The notes under the pieces: generated by a model
Told to the model about the DNA's origin: nothing
What the model saw: only the letters and a program-made list of their open reading frames with translations
Databases searched by the model: none
Assembly: GCF_016623615.1 (NCBI RefSeq)
Contig: NZ_JAEHFX010000004.1
Coordinates: 1 to 64,000 of the forward strand
Origin: Adhaeribacter terrigena
Lineage (GTDB): Bacteria > Bacteroidota > Bacteroidia > Cytophagales > Hymenobacteraceae
Direction of reading: 5' to 3'
Length of the DNA stretch: 64,000 nucleotides
Program-made: the position numbers and the translations under genes
In this document: positions 7,398 through 15,280 of the stretch, in pieces
Position numbering within the stretch: the first letter of the stretch is position 1
Layout of the letters: each line of letters opens with the position of its first letter

Positions 7398-7806
7398 TAT
7401 CGTTATTTTTATTCCAGATTTCTTGCATCAAAGGGGTAATTCTAAATCCTTCAGTTGCCGGATCTTCATTTTCCCCACCTTCATATAAACCCCAATAAAA
7501 AATTGTGTATTCGTGAATTTTGAAATCTTTTATTAATAATTCAGATATTTCTTTCCAGTAATATTCAAGTTCACTATTAGTTGTTTCTTCATCTAAGGCA
7601 TATAAAATGCCCTGCATTAAGACAAATTTTTCATCATCGCTTTGTAGGTTTTTATATTCTTGAAGACAATCCTTTATGTTAATTTCTTGGGAAATTTCTA
7701 ATGGCCAATCCTGCATCCATTCTTCATATCTCCAATTTAATTTTGAAATTATTCCATCTGCTGCTTGACGTGTGATGTATCTTGGATTAGGTCCTTTTTT
7801 CTCCAT
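7372..7806 (-). CDS. cassette 11: cytosolic acidic protein of unknown function
   Basis: 144 residues, no signal peptide, helical and acidic with many Trp/Tyr (LNWRYEEWMQDWPLEIS, YWKEISELLIKDFKIHEYT). The core site GTTGTAG (7391) falls inside the coding region, so the last residues (TKAKNH) and the stop are encoded by the attC site itself. This is the first cassette in the direction of transcription, the position nearest to the expected attI. Function not recognised. Confidence 0.68.
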   Translation of the reverse strand: MEKKGPNPRYITRQAADGIISKLNWRYEEWMQDWPLEISQEINIKDCLQEYKNLQSDDEKFVLMQGILYALDEETTNSELEYYWKEISELLIKDFKIHEYTIFYWGLYEGGENEDPATEGFRITPLMQEIWNKNNDTTTKAKNH

Positions 7807-7818
7807 AATTTTAATGCA

Positions 7819-7860
7819 CTACAACTACTGTATATCCGTAGGAACTACGGTTATCCCCGC
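7819..7860 (-). other. attI-like element at the head of the array
   Basis: On the minus strand this reads GCGGGGATAA, a 6-bp stem hairpin CCGTAG-TTC-CTACGG, then ATATACAGTA joined to core GTTGTAG. The same arrangement with another stem sequence precedes the solitary cassette at 31667. A second TATATCTGTAGG at 7861-7872 imitates TATATCCGTAGG at 7830-7841. It occupies the place of attI, or is the remnant attC of a lost cassette. Confidence 0.55.
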
Positions 7861-8273
7861 TATATCTGTAGGTTATTTGACCGGCTTTTTAACCAAAATC
7901 GATGCCTTTGAGGAAATAGCTTTTGTTTCGTTTATAATTCAAGATAATAAATATTCAGAAAACGGCAATTTTTTCCTGTGTTTAAAATTCTGATATCCGT
8001 TGTTTGGTTAAAACTGCTCCTCTAATACGAATAATCGGGTTAGCGGTGCCGCCTTTTGTCAGTAAATGGTAAGTTTGAAAGAAGCCTAAGCGTTCTTCTT
8101 GCCATGCCTTCCTGATTCCAGAGCTGGCCGATTTATAAAACGGTTTCTTTTTACGCTATAAAAACACCATTTCAATTCTGGAACACCACTTTATCCGTGT
8201 TTATATCCGTTTATAAACGGATATAAACACGGATAGACATATCGTAAAACGTTAGTCTTACAACTCCAAAAAC
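7861..8273. other. gene-free spacer with a perfect palindrome
   Basis: About 410 bp with no convincing coding frame on either strand. It lies where an integron integrase would be expected but encodes no recombinase fragment I can see. It holds a core-like GTTAGCG at 8039 without a partner and the 44-bp palindrome at 8192-8235. Confidence 0.6.
8192..8235. repeat. perfect 44-bp palindrome
   Basis: Left arm TATCCGTGTTTATATCCGTT TA is followed directly by its exact reverse complement, centre between 8213 and 8214, with no loop. Such uninterrupted palindromes are rarely stable in bacteria. It lies 38 bp past the stop of the EcsC-family gene and could terminate it. Confidence 0.85.
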
Positions 8274-9032
8274 TCAGCGTTTCGCCAGGCCAGCATTAGC
8301 CGCACGCTCGAACCAGCGCATGCGGTAAGCATTCATAGCGGTAACGCCCAGCTTATTGGTGAGTTTATAATTAGCCACCACGCCCACCGGCGCGCCAATA
8401 ATGGGAATTAGTTGCGCCATTTTAGCCAGGTCTATGTAATCGCGGTATTCCTGCTGAAAGCTCCGCCAGTCGAACTGGTGAATATCGGCGGGCAGGTTGT
8501 GCTTTTGCGTTTCCCAGTTTACCATTTGCAGGTACACTTCGCGGCGTTTTTCGGCACTGCTGAACGCTAACTGAAAAATGTAAAGCAAATAGATGCGTTC
8601 GCGGTAATCGTCGGCCGAATAACCGTATAAAGCCGAGATCTCAAACAGCAGTTTCAGTTTTAAACTCAGGAAGATCGGGAAATCGGCCAGGCCCAGTAAA
8701 ATGCCGCCTGCTCCCGTAATGCCTCCTTCGGCAGCCGCGGCCGTGCGGTAAAAATTTATCCGCTCCAGCACTTTCATTTCCTTTTCCGCCAGCGAAATGC
8801 CCGTAACCGGTTTCCGCGAAACGAATTCTGCGCCGAACAACACGCCCCGGATCATTTGCTTCATGGTAGCCGTAATGGCCCGGTGGATCTTTTCAGGAAT
8901 GAAGCTGTTCATTTTCTGCTGCATTCTGCGCGAAAGCCGGTCGGTAAGCGAAGGCGGGCGCAGCATTTTTTCCTGCCAGGCAGCCAATTCCCGGCGCGCG
9001 TTTTCTTCGGAAGCAGCAAAAAGATCGGTCAT
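8274..9032 (-). CDS. EcsC-family protein
   Basis: 252 residues matching the EcsC protein family (PF12787) over most of its length: an N-terminal amphipathic helix region, then a Gly/Ala-rich hydrophobic stretch (AAAAEGGITGAGGILLGLAD FPIF, residues about 98-122), a conserved YGYS...RIYLLYIF segment, and a C-terminal hydrophobic GAPVGVVANYKLT helix. The family is named after the Bacillus Ecs transporter locus, but the role is unclear; it is often seen next to membrane or stress genes. It is the first ordinary chromosomal gene after the cassette array and has the higher GC content of the rest of the window. Confidence 0.8.
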   Translation of the reverse strand: MTDLFAASEENARRELAAWQEKMLRPPSLTDRLSRRMQQKMNSFIPEKIHRAITATMKQMIRGVLFGAEFVSRKPVTGISLAEKEMKVLERINFYRTAAAAEGGITGAGGILLGLADFPIFLSLKLKLLFEISALYGYSADDYRERIYLLYIFQLAFSSAEKRREVYLQMVNWETQKHNLPADIHQFDWRSFQQEYRDYIDLAKMAQLIPIIGAPVGVVANYKLTNKLGVTAMNAYRMRWFERAANAGLAKR

Positions 9033-9255
9033 GGTTCAGCAATTCAGGAGTACCCCAAAAGATACGCAATTCAGCCGGAAGGTTTGTCACACCTGAAAAA
9101 CGCTATGCTTTTGGCCCGGAAAACTGCCTGACTACTCAATCAGGAACGGCGCAAAACCGGCTGGCTGCTACCAGAAAACCTGGCGCTGCAGCAAACTCAG
9201 GGGAATAAAAATGGTAGGGTTTTAAAGTGAAAAAGTGCCCCCGTAGACTTGCCAC

Positions 9256-9903
9256 TCAATTATAGTAGAGTTTAAACTGGTAAACCACGCTGCCGTGCGA
9301 GGTAGTGGCAATGTAATACGTGGGGGTTTTGTTTACCAGGCGGTATTTATATTGGTCGCCGGGCGCGCTGTTTTGGTTTATGCCGGGGCTGGTGCTGCCC
9401 TGAAAGATGAGCACAAATTCACCGTTGTTTTTCGGTTTAAAAGTGAGCAGGGAAAGGTGTTTCTTTTTTCCTACGGTTTCCTTCCAGGTGCCATTCGCTA
9501 AATTCACCCAGGTTGTATCGCCGTTGTCTTCCAGATAATACAACTTCCGATGGCTGGCCAGTTGCTTACACGCATCTTTGGGCAGACAGGATCTCGGGTT
9601 CATTTTAATGATCTCCCAGTCGCCTCTGGGCGGGTTCCGTTTATCGTGCAGACGCACGTAGGCAGCGCAGGTCTTTTGCAAGTCTGACTCAATGATAGCG
9701 GCCAGTTCCAGCTTTTCATGTTCATTCCTTATTTTTCTGAATTCCGCCGCCAGTATTTTTTCAAAGCAATTATTCAGTTTCGCCGCGTCTGCATTGGCAT
9801 CAGCTTCCAGGCACTGGCAATACTTACTGCTTATCGTTAAGCGTTGCCCCATTACCGGACTAAATAAAAGGCAGCAAGCCGCCAGAAGCAGAATAGGTTT
9901 CAT
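9256..9903 (-). CDS. secreted Cys-containing protein of unknown function
   Basis: 215 residues. The signal peptide (LLLAACCLLFSPVMGQ, cleavage near residue 19) is followed by a helical N-terminal part with five Cys (YCQCLEAD, NNCFEKIL, KTCAAY, RSCLP, DACKQ) and a beta-rich C-terminal part from about residue 100 that contains NGTWKETVGKKKHLSLLTF, as in lipocalin-like or stress-response domains. I do not recognise a named family. A copy of the 30-bp dispersed repeat begins about 18 bp after the stop. Confidence 0.65.
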   Translation of the reverse strand: MKPILLLAACCLLFSPVMGQRLTISSKYCQCLEADANADAAKLNNCFEKILAAEFRKIRNEHEKLELAAIIESDLQKTCAAYVRLHDKRNPPRGDWEIIKMNPRSCLPKDACKQLASHRKLYYLEDNGDTTWVNLANGTWKETVGKKKHLSLLTFKPKNNGEFVLIFQGSTSPGINQNSAPGDQYKYRLVNKTPTYYIATTSHGSVVYQFKLYYN

Positions 9904-10183
9904 AATTCAGGGATATCAAGTTTTTAGTGCAAAAAATTCTTGATATATGAATATAAAACGAGGCTGTTGAAAATTGAGCCTGCCCCCGATGGCTTTTTTA
10001 CGTGAAGGGGGCTTTTATTGGAAGTGTACTACAAGCTGCCAGCAGTTAATGCCTCGCATGTTTAAGCCCAAGGAGTAGCCCGCTTTCAGAACCGAAAAAA
10101 TATTGCCACGGAAAAGGGTATAAAACCGGCGGCCAGTATTCCGGTTTTGCTTAGAATAAGATCGCTGCCGGCGGCCGGTTTTA

Positions 10184-11014
10184 TTAAGTCCGGTCCTCTT
10201 TAATTGCTTTCATATGCGTAGGCTGAAACAAGCGTTCGGCCAGGCAATAACGGTAGCCTTCTACCAGGAAATGCATAGCCAGGTTCTCTACCGCCACCGG
10301 CGCGCCGAATTCCACTTCGTTCAGGTTGGTGGAAATTATTTTGCTGCCGTCTATAATGGTTACCACGCCCACGCCAAACGCTTCTATCTGGTCGCCCTCT
10401 CTGATGATCACGCCCGTGCCTTCGCCTAAACCCACGCCAATGTAATCGGGCCATTTGGCAACCGCCATGGCCAGCCTGCCAAAGCGCCCGCGCTCGGTAA
10501 AATGCGAATCGATGTAAACACCGTGAATAAACGAAAGCGCAGTGCTGGTTTTGGTGCGTCCTTTTTCGAGCGAATAAGAACCGTAACCTTCGTAGATCAT
10601 ACGATCCGATAAGGCTACGGCTCCGGCACTAGTTCCGGCAATCACAATTTCGTCGGTTATATAGCGTTCGCGCATAATCTGCAGCACCTGGGTGCCGCGC
10701 AGGAAATCGGCAATACGCCGCTGGTCGCCGCCGGTAAAAAAGAACACATCGGCCCGGCGGATGCGCTCCAGGTTTTCGGGCGTATCGGCTTCGTTCTCTT
10801 CGTCTATGCGCAGATAATGGGCATTACACAAACCAAGTTCCCGGAAAGCATCTTTGTAAGCCTGCCCCGATTCGTCGGGCTCGGGTGCGGCGGTGGTAAT
10901 TACTTCCACGTAAGAATCGGTGTGGCAATATGAAGAATGAATGAGTTGCAGCAGGGCATCGTCGCCGCCGCCACCAAGCGCAATCAAAGTACCTTTTATT
11001 TTCAGTTGATTCAT
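10184..11014 (-). CDS. cyanophycinase-like peptidase S51
   Basis: 276 residues from the ATG at 11014. The longer frame to 11122 would run through the rlpA terminator and lacks family residues, so the shorter start is preferred. N-terminal LIALGGGGDDALL, FFFTGGDQRR and the nucleophile motif IAGTSAGA (catalytic Ser near residue 135) are those of peptidase family S51 cyanophycinases, which cut cyanophycin into beta-Asp-Arg dipeptides; some members are general beta-aspartyl exopeptidases. No cyanophycin synthetase or isoaspartyl dipeptidase gene is in this window, so substrate is uncertain. Confidence 0.88.
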   Translation of the reverse strand: MNQLKIKGTLIALGGGGDDALLQLIHSSYCHTDSYVEVITTAAPEPDESGQAYKDAFRELGLCNAHYLRIDEENEADTPENLERIRRADVFFFTGGDQRRIADFLRGTQVLQIMRERYITDEIVIAGTSAGAVALSDRMIYEGYGSYSLEKGRTKTSTALSFIHGVYIDSHFTERGRFGRLAMAVAKWPDYIGVGLGEGTGVIIREGDQIEAFGVGVVTIIDGSKIISTNLNEVEFGAPVAVENLAMHFLVEGYRYCLAERLFQPTHMKAIKEDRT

Positions 11015-11122
11015 GTAAGCTGTTTTACTGTTGCATTGCTTCAGCCCGAATACGTAATTATCGTGCTGAAAGTGGTATTCCGGTAAAAATAAGCCTTTTC
11101 GCGCGAATTCGCTCAGAAACAA

Positions 11123-11153
11123 AAAGCCCGCAGACCAATAGTTTGCGGGCTAA
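11123..11153 (-). terminator. rlpA terminator
   Basis: Stem AGCCCGCA (11125-11132) and TGCGGGCT (11144-11151); on the minus strand the stem is followed by TTTTTG. It lies 35 bp after the rlpA stop and before the cyanophycinase start. Confidence 0.75.
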
Positions 11154-11187
11154 TAAGCTTTAAAAAGGGCAATATGAAGCTCGTTGC

Positions 11188-11862
11188 TTAGCCGTTTCCC
11201 TGGCGTACCAGCGTTGGAATACCGGCTTTGGAGAGTTCGTCTTTCACGCGGTCAGCAAGCTGGCGGTCGTTAAAACGGCCGGCTAAAACGCGGTGTACGG
11301 TTTTGCCGTTCACATTTTCCTGCGTAAGCGTAACCTGCATGTCGTTTTGCAGCGCTTTGATTTTTTGCGATTGCAGTTCCGCATTCTTCAGATCGGCGAA
11401 AGAACCGGCCTGGATCACGTAATATACTTCTGCAAGCACTGAATCTGGCAGGGCAGCGGTAGTGGCCACTTCGGAAGCCGGCTGCGAAAGAATCTCCATC
11501 TCTACCTTCGCCGTGCCGCTCCTGATCATGTCGATCTTGCGGGCAGCCGCTTCAGAAAGGTCTATCAGGCGACGGCCTTTGAACGGGCCACGATCTGTAA
11601 TGCGAACAATTACCGATTGGTTGTTAGCCAGGTTCGTAACTTTTACCTGGGTACCAAAAGGCAAAGAAGGATGCGCGGCAGTGAGCTTGTTTTTGTTGTA
11701 AACCTCGCCGTTGCTGCTTTTGCGACCGTGGTATTTGGTGCCGTACCACGAGGCGGTTCCGGTTTGCGTTTTGCCTTTACCGGTAGCAAACGCTGAAATA
11801 TTCAGCGCAAAAAAGATGATAAGAATAAAGCTGAAAACATAATTTAGTCTTCGTAAATCCAT
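11188..11862 (-). CDS. rlpA: RlpA-like septal-ring/lytic transglycosylase with SPOR domain
   Basis: 224 residues. A signal peptide (about 1-27) is followed by the double-psi beta-barrel domain: GTASWYGTKYHGRKSSNGE, LPFGTQVKVTNL and VRITDRGPF, with the Asp of DRGPF as the expected catalytic acid. Residues about 145-222 form a SPOR domain (YYVIQAGSFADLKNAELQSQ, then VLAGRFNDRQLADRV) that binds denuded peptidoglycan at division sites. The combination defines RlpA, which cuts glycan strands during daughter-cell separation. Own terminator downstream. Confidence 0.9.
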   Translation of the reverse strand: MDLRRLNYVFSFILIIFFALNISAFATGKGKTQTGTASWYGTKYHGRKSSNGEVYNKNKLTAAHPSLPFGTQVKVTNLANNQSVIVRITDRGPFKGRRLIDLSEAAARKIDMIRSGTAKVEMEILSQPASEVATTAALPDSVLAEVYYVIQAGSFADLKNAELQSQKIKALQNDMQVTLTQENVNGKTVHRVLAGRFNDRQLADRVKDELSKAGIPTLVRQGNG

Positions 11863-12225
11863 GTGTTCCTTTATTGGTGAACCGCAAATCTACGAACCAT
11901 TTTTTAAAAAACTAATTTTAAAGCCCTACAAGCTCTTGTGCGGGGTAGTTCGGCGGGGGATACGCACTTTGAAAGCCGACGTTTATAAACGTTATAATTC
12001 AAAAAAGATGTTTCCATACGGCGCATGAGCGTACATTTTTCCGGTTGTGGTGCAAAACAAGGCGTGAACTAAAAAAGGGCAAAAAAAACTGGAACTTTTT
12101 TTCAGAATTTTCTGTCGGAAGCCGTTTTTATTAGTTTTTTAGTAAAAAATGATAGCGCTTTTAGCAAAGTTGTAGTTTCCTGTTTTGGCTGAACGACACC
12201 TTCCTTGCCCGGATCAGGATCTTTG

Positions 12226-12289
12226 TCTGAACACGATTTCAGGGATTTATGGGATTGACAGGATTTTTGTCTGAATCAGAATTTTCAGA
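12226..12289. repeat. direct repeat, GAACACGATT/CAGGATT type, copy 1
   Basis: TCTGAACACGATTTCAGGG, then GACAGGATTTTTGTCTGAAT and TTTTCAGAA. It matches 25984-26050 closely and 12398-12450 in part. Confidence 0.75.
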
Positions 12290-12478
12290 AACGATGTTCG
12301 GCGTAGCCAATTAAAGAATTATCAGAATCAACAAATAGAATTTGCTGTAAGGATTTCTTTGTAATAGCACTTCTTGAGGGGGCCCTTTCACATTATTGTT
12401 TGAACACGATTTTCAGGATTGAAGAGATTATAAGGATTAAGAAGGCAGGATTTAATAAACAAGATTTCACACGCCTAT

Positions 12479-12696
12479 CGCCAGCGCAGCGTACCCTGAA
12501 AATTACGTTATCCGGAAAACTAAACTAAAAAGACGCGAGCTACGAAGGGAAGCTGACACTAGTTTCTGTGAGAGCGGCCTCCAAGACTTCCGGTGCCACA
12601 GGCAGCCCGCAAGGGCAGGAAGGGTTGCAGCCGCGAACGCAGAAATCGGAGATTCAGCGTAGCTAAATGAAGCCACCCGGCTGGAGGGAGAAAGCT
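12479..12696. repeat. structured dispersed repeat, copy 1
   Basis: From GCCAGCGCAGCGTA to GAGGGAGAAAGCT. It is alignable end to end with 26301-26496. The conserved blocks are the two ends, the branched fold (12563-12645) and GAAGCCACCCGGC just after it. Confidence 0.8.
12563..12645 (+). ncRNA. candidate structured RNA or hairpin element, copy 1
   Basis: Predicted fold: outer stem TTTCTGTG (12563-12570) with CGCAGAAA (12638-12645); GCGGC (12574-12578) with GCCGC (12630-12634); CTTCC (12587-12591) with GGAAG (12618-12622); then two side hairpins TGCC-ACA-GGCA (12594-12604) and GCCC-GCAA-GGGC (12605-12616). Strand is arbitrary. Copy 2 keeps all pairings with compensatory changes. Expression is not shown. 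Confidence 0.55.
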
Positions 12697-12875
12697 TAAT
12701 TGAAAGCAAAAGGGAATTAGGTAAAAAAGAAGCAAGCTATAAAAACGATATGCTTTCAAGCTCAAAAACTCATTAATAAACTTTCTTATTAACTTAAATA
12801 GATCTCTCCTTTCGTCGAAATGACGATAAAAAAACGGTATCCCTTTGCACTTAAAAACTGCTTTAAAACAACCCA

Positions 12876-14249
12876 TCAATACATTTTCGGCAGCGAGATC
12901 CCTTTAATCTTCCTATACAGCGTAATCGCGGCCTGGTCGGTTAAGCCCGAAATGAAATCGGTAACGTTCAGGATCTTTTCGTAATCGGAAGCACTGATCT
13001 TGCGGTCCGGCCCAACGAACTGATCGGGAATAAGGTCGAGCATTTTCTGGTTGCGGCGCGATTGCGGAAAGAAAACTGCGTGCAGGAAAACGTCGAGCAA
13101 GCCGCCTAAGACTTCAAAACCAGCCGCTTCAATTTCCAGCACCGGCCGGTTCTGATAGATCTTCTGAATGGAAAGTTTCTTGATCTCATCCAGGGCTGGT
13201 TTGCAGCTTAATTCCCCGATCAGGGCTTTGTCGAAATTCCCGGCTAAAATGGCCTTTTCCTCGCGCAAAAAGATCTCCGCCGATTCGGCAATCAATTTTC
13301 CGATGATCCGGGCCCGCAAGAAGCCTATTTCCTCGCGCCAATCCGAAAAATTGATGCGGGAAACTTTGCCTTCCGGTTCTTCCAGCAGGTCTTTTAACAG
13401 TTTTTTGCCTTCCGTAGCCGGAATTAAACCCAGTTTGCAGCCATCTTCAAAGTCTACAATGCGGTAGCAAATATCGTCGGCGGCTTCTACTAAAAATGCC
13501 AGCGGATGGCGGTGAAAGAATACGCCCGATTCGGAGCTTTTCCGGAGCAGACCCAGTTCGGTGGCAATGTGGCTGAAACGCTCTTTCTCTGATTGGAAAA
13601 AACCGTACTTCTTTTCAGAGCAAAACCGCGAACCCGGAAAATGCGGCACGCTTTCTTTCGGGTATTTGGTGAAGGTGGCCAGTGTGGTGTAGGTTAAGCG
13701 CAAACCGCCGGGCGTGTCGCACTGCGCCGGGTAGGTATGCGTCAGGATCCGGAAACCGGCGGCGTTGCCTTCAAAGCGCTGCAGATCGGCTTTTTCAGCT
13801 TCCGATAAATTGCGCAGAAAAGGCGCCGATTCCGAACTCTGGAAATAAGCCGAGATAGCATCTTCGCCGGAATGTCCGAAAGGCGGGTTGCCGATGTCGT
13901 GCGCCAGGCAGGCGGCAGCCACCGCATCGCCGAAATCGTTATCGGAAATGTTTTTCTGCTGCGTAAGTTCCGGGTGGCGTTCTACGATGCTTTTGCCAGC
14001 AATGCGGCCCAGGCTCCGGCCTACGCAGCTGGTTTCTAAACTATGCGTGAGGCGGGTGTGCACAAAATCGCTTTCGGGCAGGGGCATTACCTGGGTTTTG
14101 TTTTGCAGCCGCCGGAACGCCGAAGAAAAAACGATGCGGTCGTAATCGCGCTGAAATTCCCCCCGCACCGATTCGTCGGCTTCGTGGTGTTTGGCTTGGT
14201 CTTCGAAACGTTTTTTTGAAAGCAGTTTTTCCCAGTGCATTGGCTCCAT
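12876..14249 (-). CDS. dgt: deoxyguanosinetriphosphate triphosphohydrolase-like dNTPase
   Basis: 457 residues. HD-superfamily dNTPase: conserved RDYDRIVFSSAFRRLQNKTQ (residues 35-54), metal-binding His in THSLE (His 69) and the HD pair in AHDIGNPPFGHSGE (117-118), as in Dgt/SAMHD1-type enzymes that cut dNTPs to deoxynucleoside and triphosphate and so balance the dNTP pool. Length is near that of the dGTPase type 1 family. ATG codons at residues 1 and 4 are both possible starts. The dispersed 30-bp repeat lies just past the stop. Confidence 0.92.
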   Translation of the reverse strand: MEPMHWEKLLSKKRFEDQAKHHEADESVRGEFQRDYDRIVFSSAFRRLQNKTQVMPLPESDFVHTRLTHSLETSCVGRSLGRIAGKSIVERHPELTQQKNISDNDFGDAVAAACLAHDIGNPPFGHSGEDAISAYFQSSESAPFLRNLSEAEKADLQRFEGNAAGFRILTHTYPAQCDTPGGLRLTYTTLATFTKYPKESVPHFPGSRFCSEKKYGFFQSEKERFSHIATELGLLRKSSESGVFFHRHPLAFLVEAADDICYRIVDFEDGCKLGLIPATEGKKLLKDLLEEPEGKVSRINFSDWREEIGFLRARIIGKLIAESAEIFLREEKAILAGNFDKALIGELSCKPALDEIKKLSIQKIYQNRPVLEIEAAGFEVLGGLLDVFLHAVFFPQSRRNQKMLDLIPDQFVGPDRKISASDYEKILNVTDFISGLTDQAAITLYRKIKGISLPKMY

Positions 14250-14406
14250 ACGCGCAGATTTTCAGAAATATGCTCCGAAGCTACGGCAAGCCACGCAAAG
14301 CTGCAAACCTGCGGCTGTTTTTCCGTAAAAAGGGCAGTAAACTTTCCGGTTTTGGGCTGGTTTACTTTTTGCGCCCCTAACCCTACCGTTTTTAGCCCCG
14401 AATTTT

Positions 14407-15087
14407 ATGCGAAACCGCCTTTTAGTTTTTCTGCCCGTTTTCATAGCGTTTTTAAGTTGCAGCAAGCCCGCCGCCAAAAGCAACGACATGCAACCCGCTT
14501 CCGCCACTGCCGCCGAAGCTGTTTCGCAAACCTGTCCCGAATTCTTCTATTACTACAACCAGGAGAAAATTACCATGCAGGTGAACCCTACCGTTTTACT
14601 GGTAAGTTTTGCCGAAGGACAAACGGCTGAAAACCAGCGGAAAATACTGAGCCGGTTTAAAGAATTTGCGGAACTTGGTTCTGAGCAGCGTTCGGTGGCC
14701 GGCACATTTACCATCGTGAAACTCAAGCCCGCCACTTCCTGTCCGCAGGCCCTGGCCACGGCTAAAAAACTGCAGCAGCTTCCCGAAGTTACTTTTGCCA
14801 ATCCAACTTTTAAATCGCCAGCTACCCTGGGAAATGCTTATGCCTGGGTGGGCATTACGTCGGAATTTATTGTAACCCTGAAACGTGTGGAAGACAAAGC
14901 GATGTTTGAAAAAACACTGGCAGAAACCAAAACCAAAATGCTCGACCCGCTGGGTGAAACCACTTTCCTGGTGCAGGCTACCAAAACCGCCCAGGGCAAT
15001 ACCCTGGAAATGGCTAATTACTTTCACGAGCAGCCTTACGTGCAAAGTTCCGAGCCCGATTTTTACCTGGCAAATCCGCAAAATTAA
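14407..15087 (+). CDS. propeptide-like lipoprotein A
   Basis: 226 residues, lipobox FLSC with Cys at 18. The body has the build of a subtilase propeptide (inhibitor I9/fervidolysin type): LLVSFAEGQTAENQRKILSR, then FTIVKLKPATS, and PEVTFANP, followed by a second similar half ending VQSSEPDFYLANP. There is no protease domain. It is a tandem paralogue of the next gene (shared V.LGNxxxxW/AWIG..., IVKL, ATC and PNF blocks). A free-standing protease inhibitor or chaperone is a reasonable guess but unproven. Confidence 0.7.
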   Translation: MRNRLLVFLPVFIAFLSCSKPAAKSNDMQPASATAAEAVSQTCPEFFYYYNQEKITMQVNPTVLLVSFAEGQTAENQRKILSRFKEFAELGSEQRSVAGTFTIVKLKPATSCPQALATAKKLQQLPEVTFANPTFKSPATLGNAYAWVGITSEFIVTLKRVEDKAMFEKTLAETKTKMLDPLGETTFLVQATKTAQGNTLEMANYFHEQPYVQSSEPDFYLANPQN

Positions 15088-15280
15088 GAACACAACCAGC
15101 TTTTTTTCTTTGTTAAAACGCTATGGTAAAGCATGCTAAAACTGATTGCTTGGCGTATAACTGACTGATAATCTATATATTAAAATTAACATGGAGTAAA
15201 AATAATTCCGAAATTTTCAGCCATTTCGGAGCCGGTCGCCGTAAAATGGGTAGTATCTCACCAGTAACTGCCCTATACCT

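Larger units (their letters stand above)
1..7860 (-). mobile_element. integron gene-cassette array without integrase (CALIN-like)
   Basis: Twelve consecutive gene units (one cut by the window edge) all read leftwards and are separated by palindromic sites of about 52-131 bp. Each unit is bounded by a 7-base box and its own reverse complement: GTTAGGT 114/ACCTAAC 1018, GTTGTAT 1077/ATACAAC 1490, GTTAGGC 1614/GCCTAAC 2055, GTTAGCG 2101/GGCTAAC 2760 (6/7), GTTATGA 2817/TCATAAC 3495, GTTAGCC 3557/GGCTAAC 4378, GTTAGCG 4425/CGCTAAC 5034, GTTAAGC 5080/GCTTAAC 5699, GTTAGCC 5746/GGCTAAC 6659, GTTGGGC 6719/GCCCAAC 7346, GTTGTAG 7391/CTACAAC 7819. Core-site identity within a cassette and variation between cassettes is what integron excision and integration produces. 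The block is clearly more AT-rich than its neighbours and lacks the 30-bp repeat seen throughout the rest. No tyrosine recombinase is encoded anywhere in the window; in a standard layout it would lie to the right of 7860. Confidence 0.88.
11863..12875. other. repeat-rich spacer (about 1 kb)
   Basis: No credible gene. It holds two copies of a direct repeat (12226-12289 and 12398-12450: GAACACGATTT, CAGGATT, GGATTTTTGTCTGAAT), one copy of the structured 200-bp repeat (12479-12696), two degenerate copies of the 30-bp repeat (about 12738-12768 and 12832-12861) and a fragment resembling GATCTCTCCTTTCGTCGAAATGACG at 12801-12825. The same set of elements in the same order recurs at 25.9-26.66 kb. 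Confidence 0.8.

Noticed and set aside
7772-7993. Open frame on the + strand across the array head
   Set aside because: It runs through the start of cassette 11 on the opposite strand and the attI-like element; no protein-like composition or start signal.
8039-8045. A further cassette core GTTAGCG in the spacer
   Set aside because: No complementary box or gene is found up to the EcsC-family gene; a 6-7 base match is expected by chance.
12563-12645. tRNA gene
   Set aside because: The branched fold lacks an anticodon loop of seven bases, the T-loop sequence and an acceptor stem with CCA, and the side loops are of 3-4 bases.
12503-12879. Two overlapping minus-strand open frames in the 12.5 kb spacer
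   Set aside because: They coincide with the structured repeat and have no family features; the same frames do not persist in repeat copy 2.
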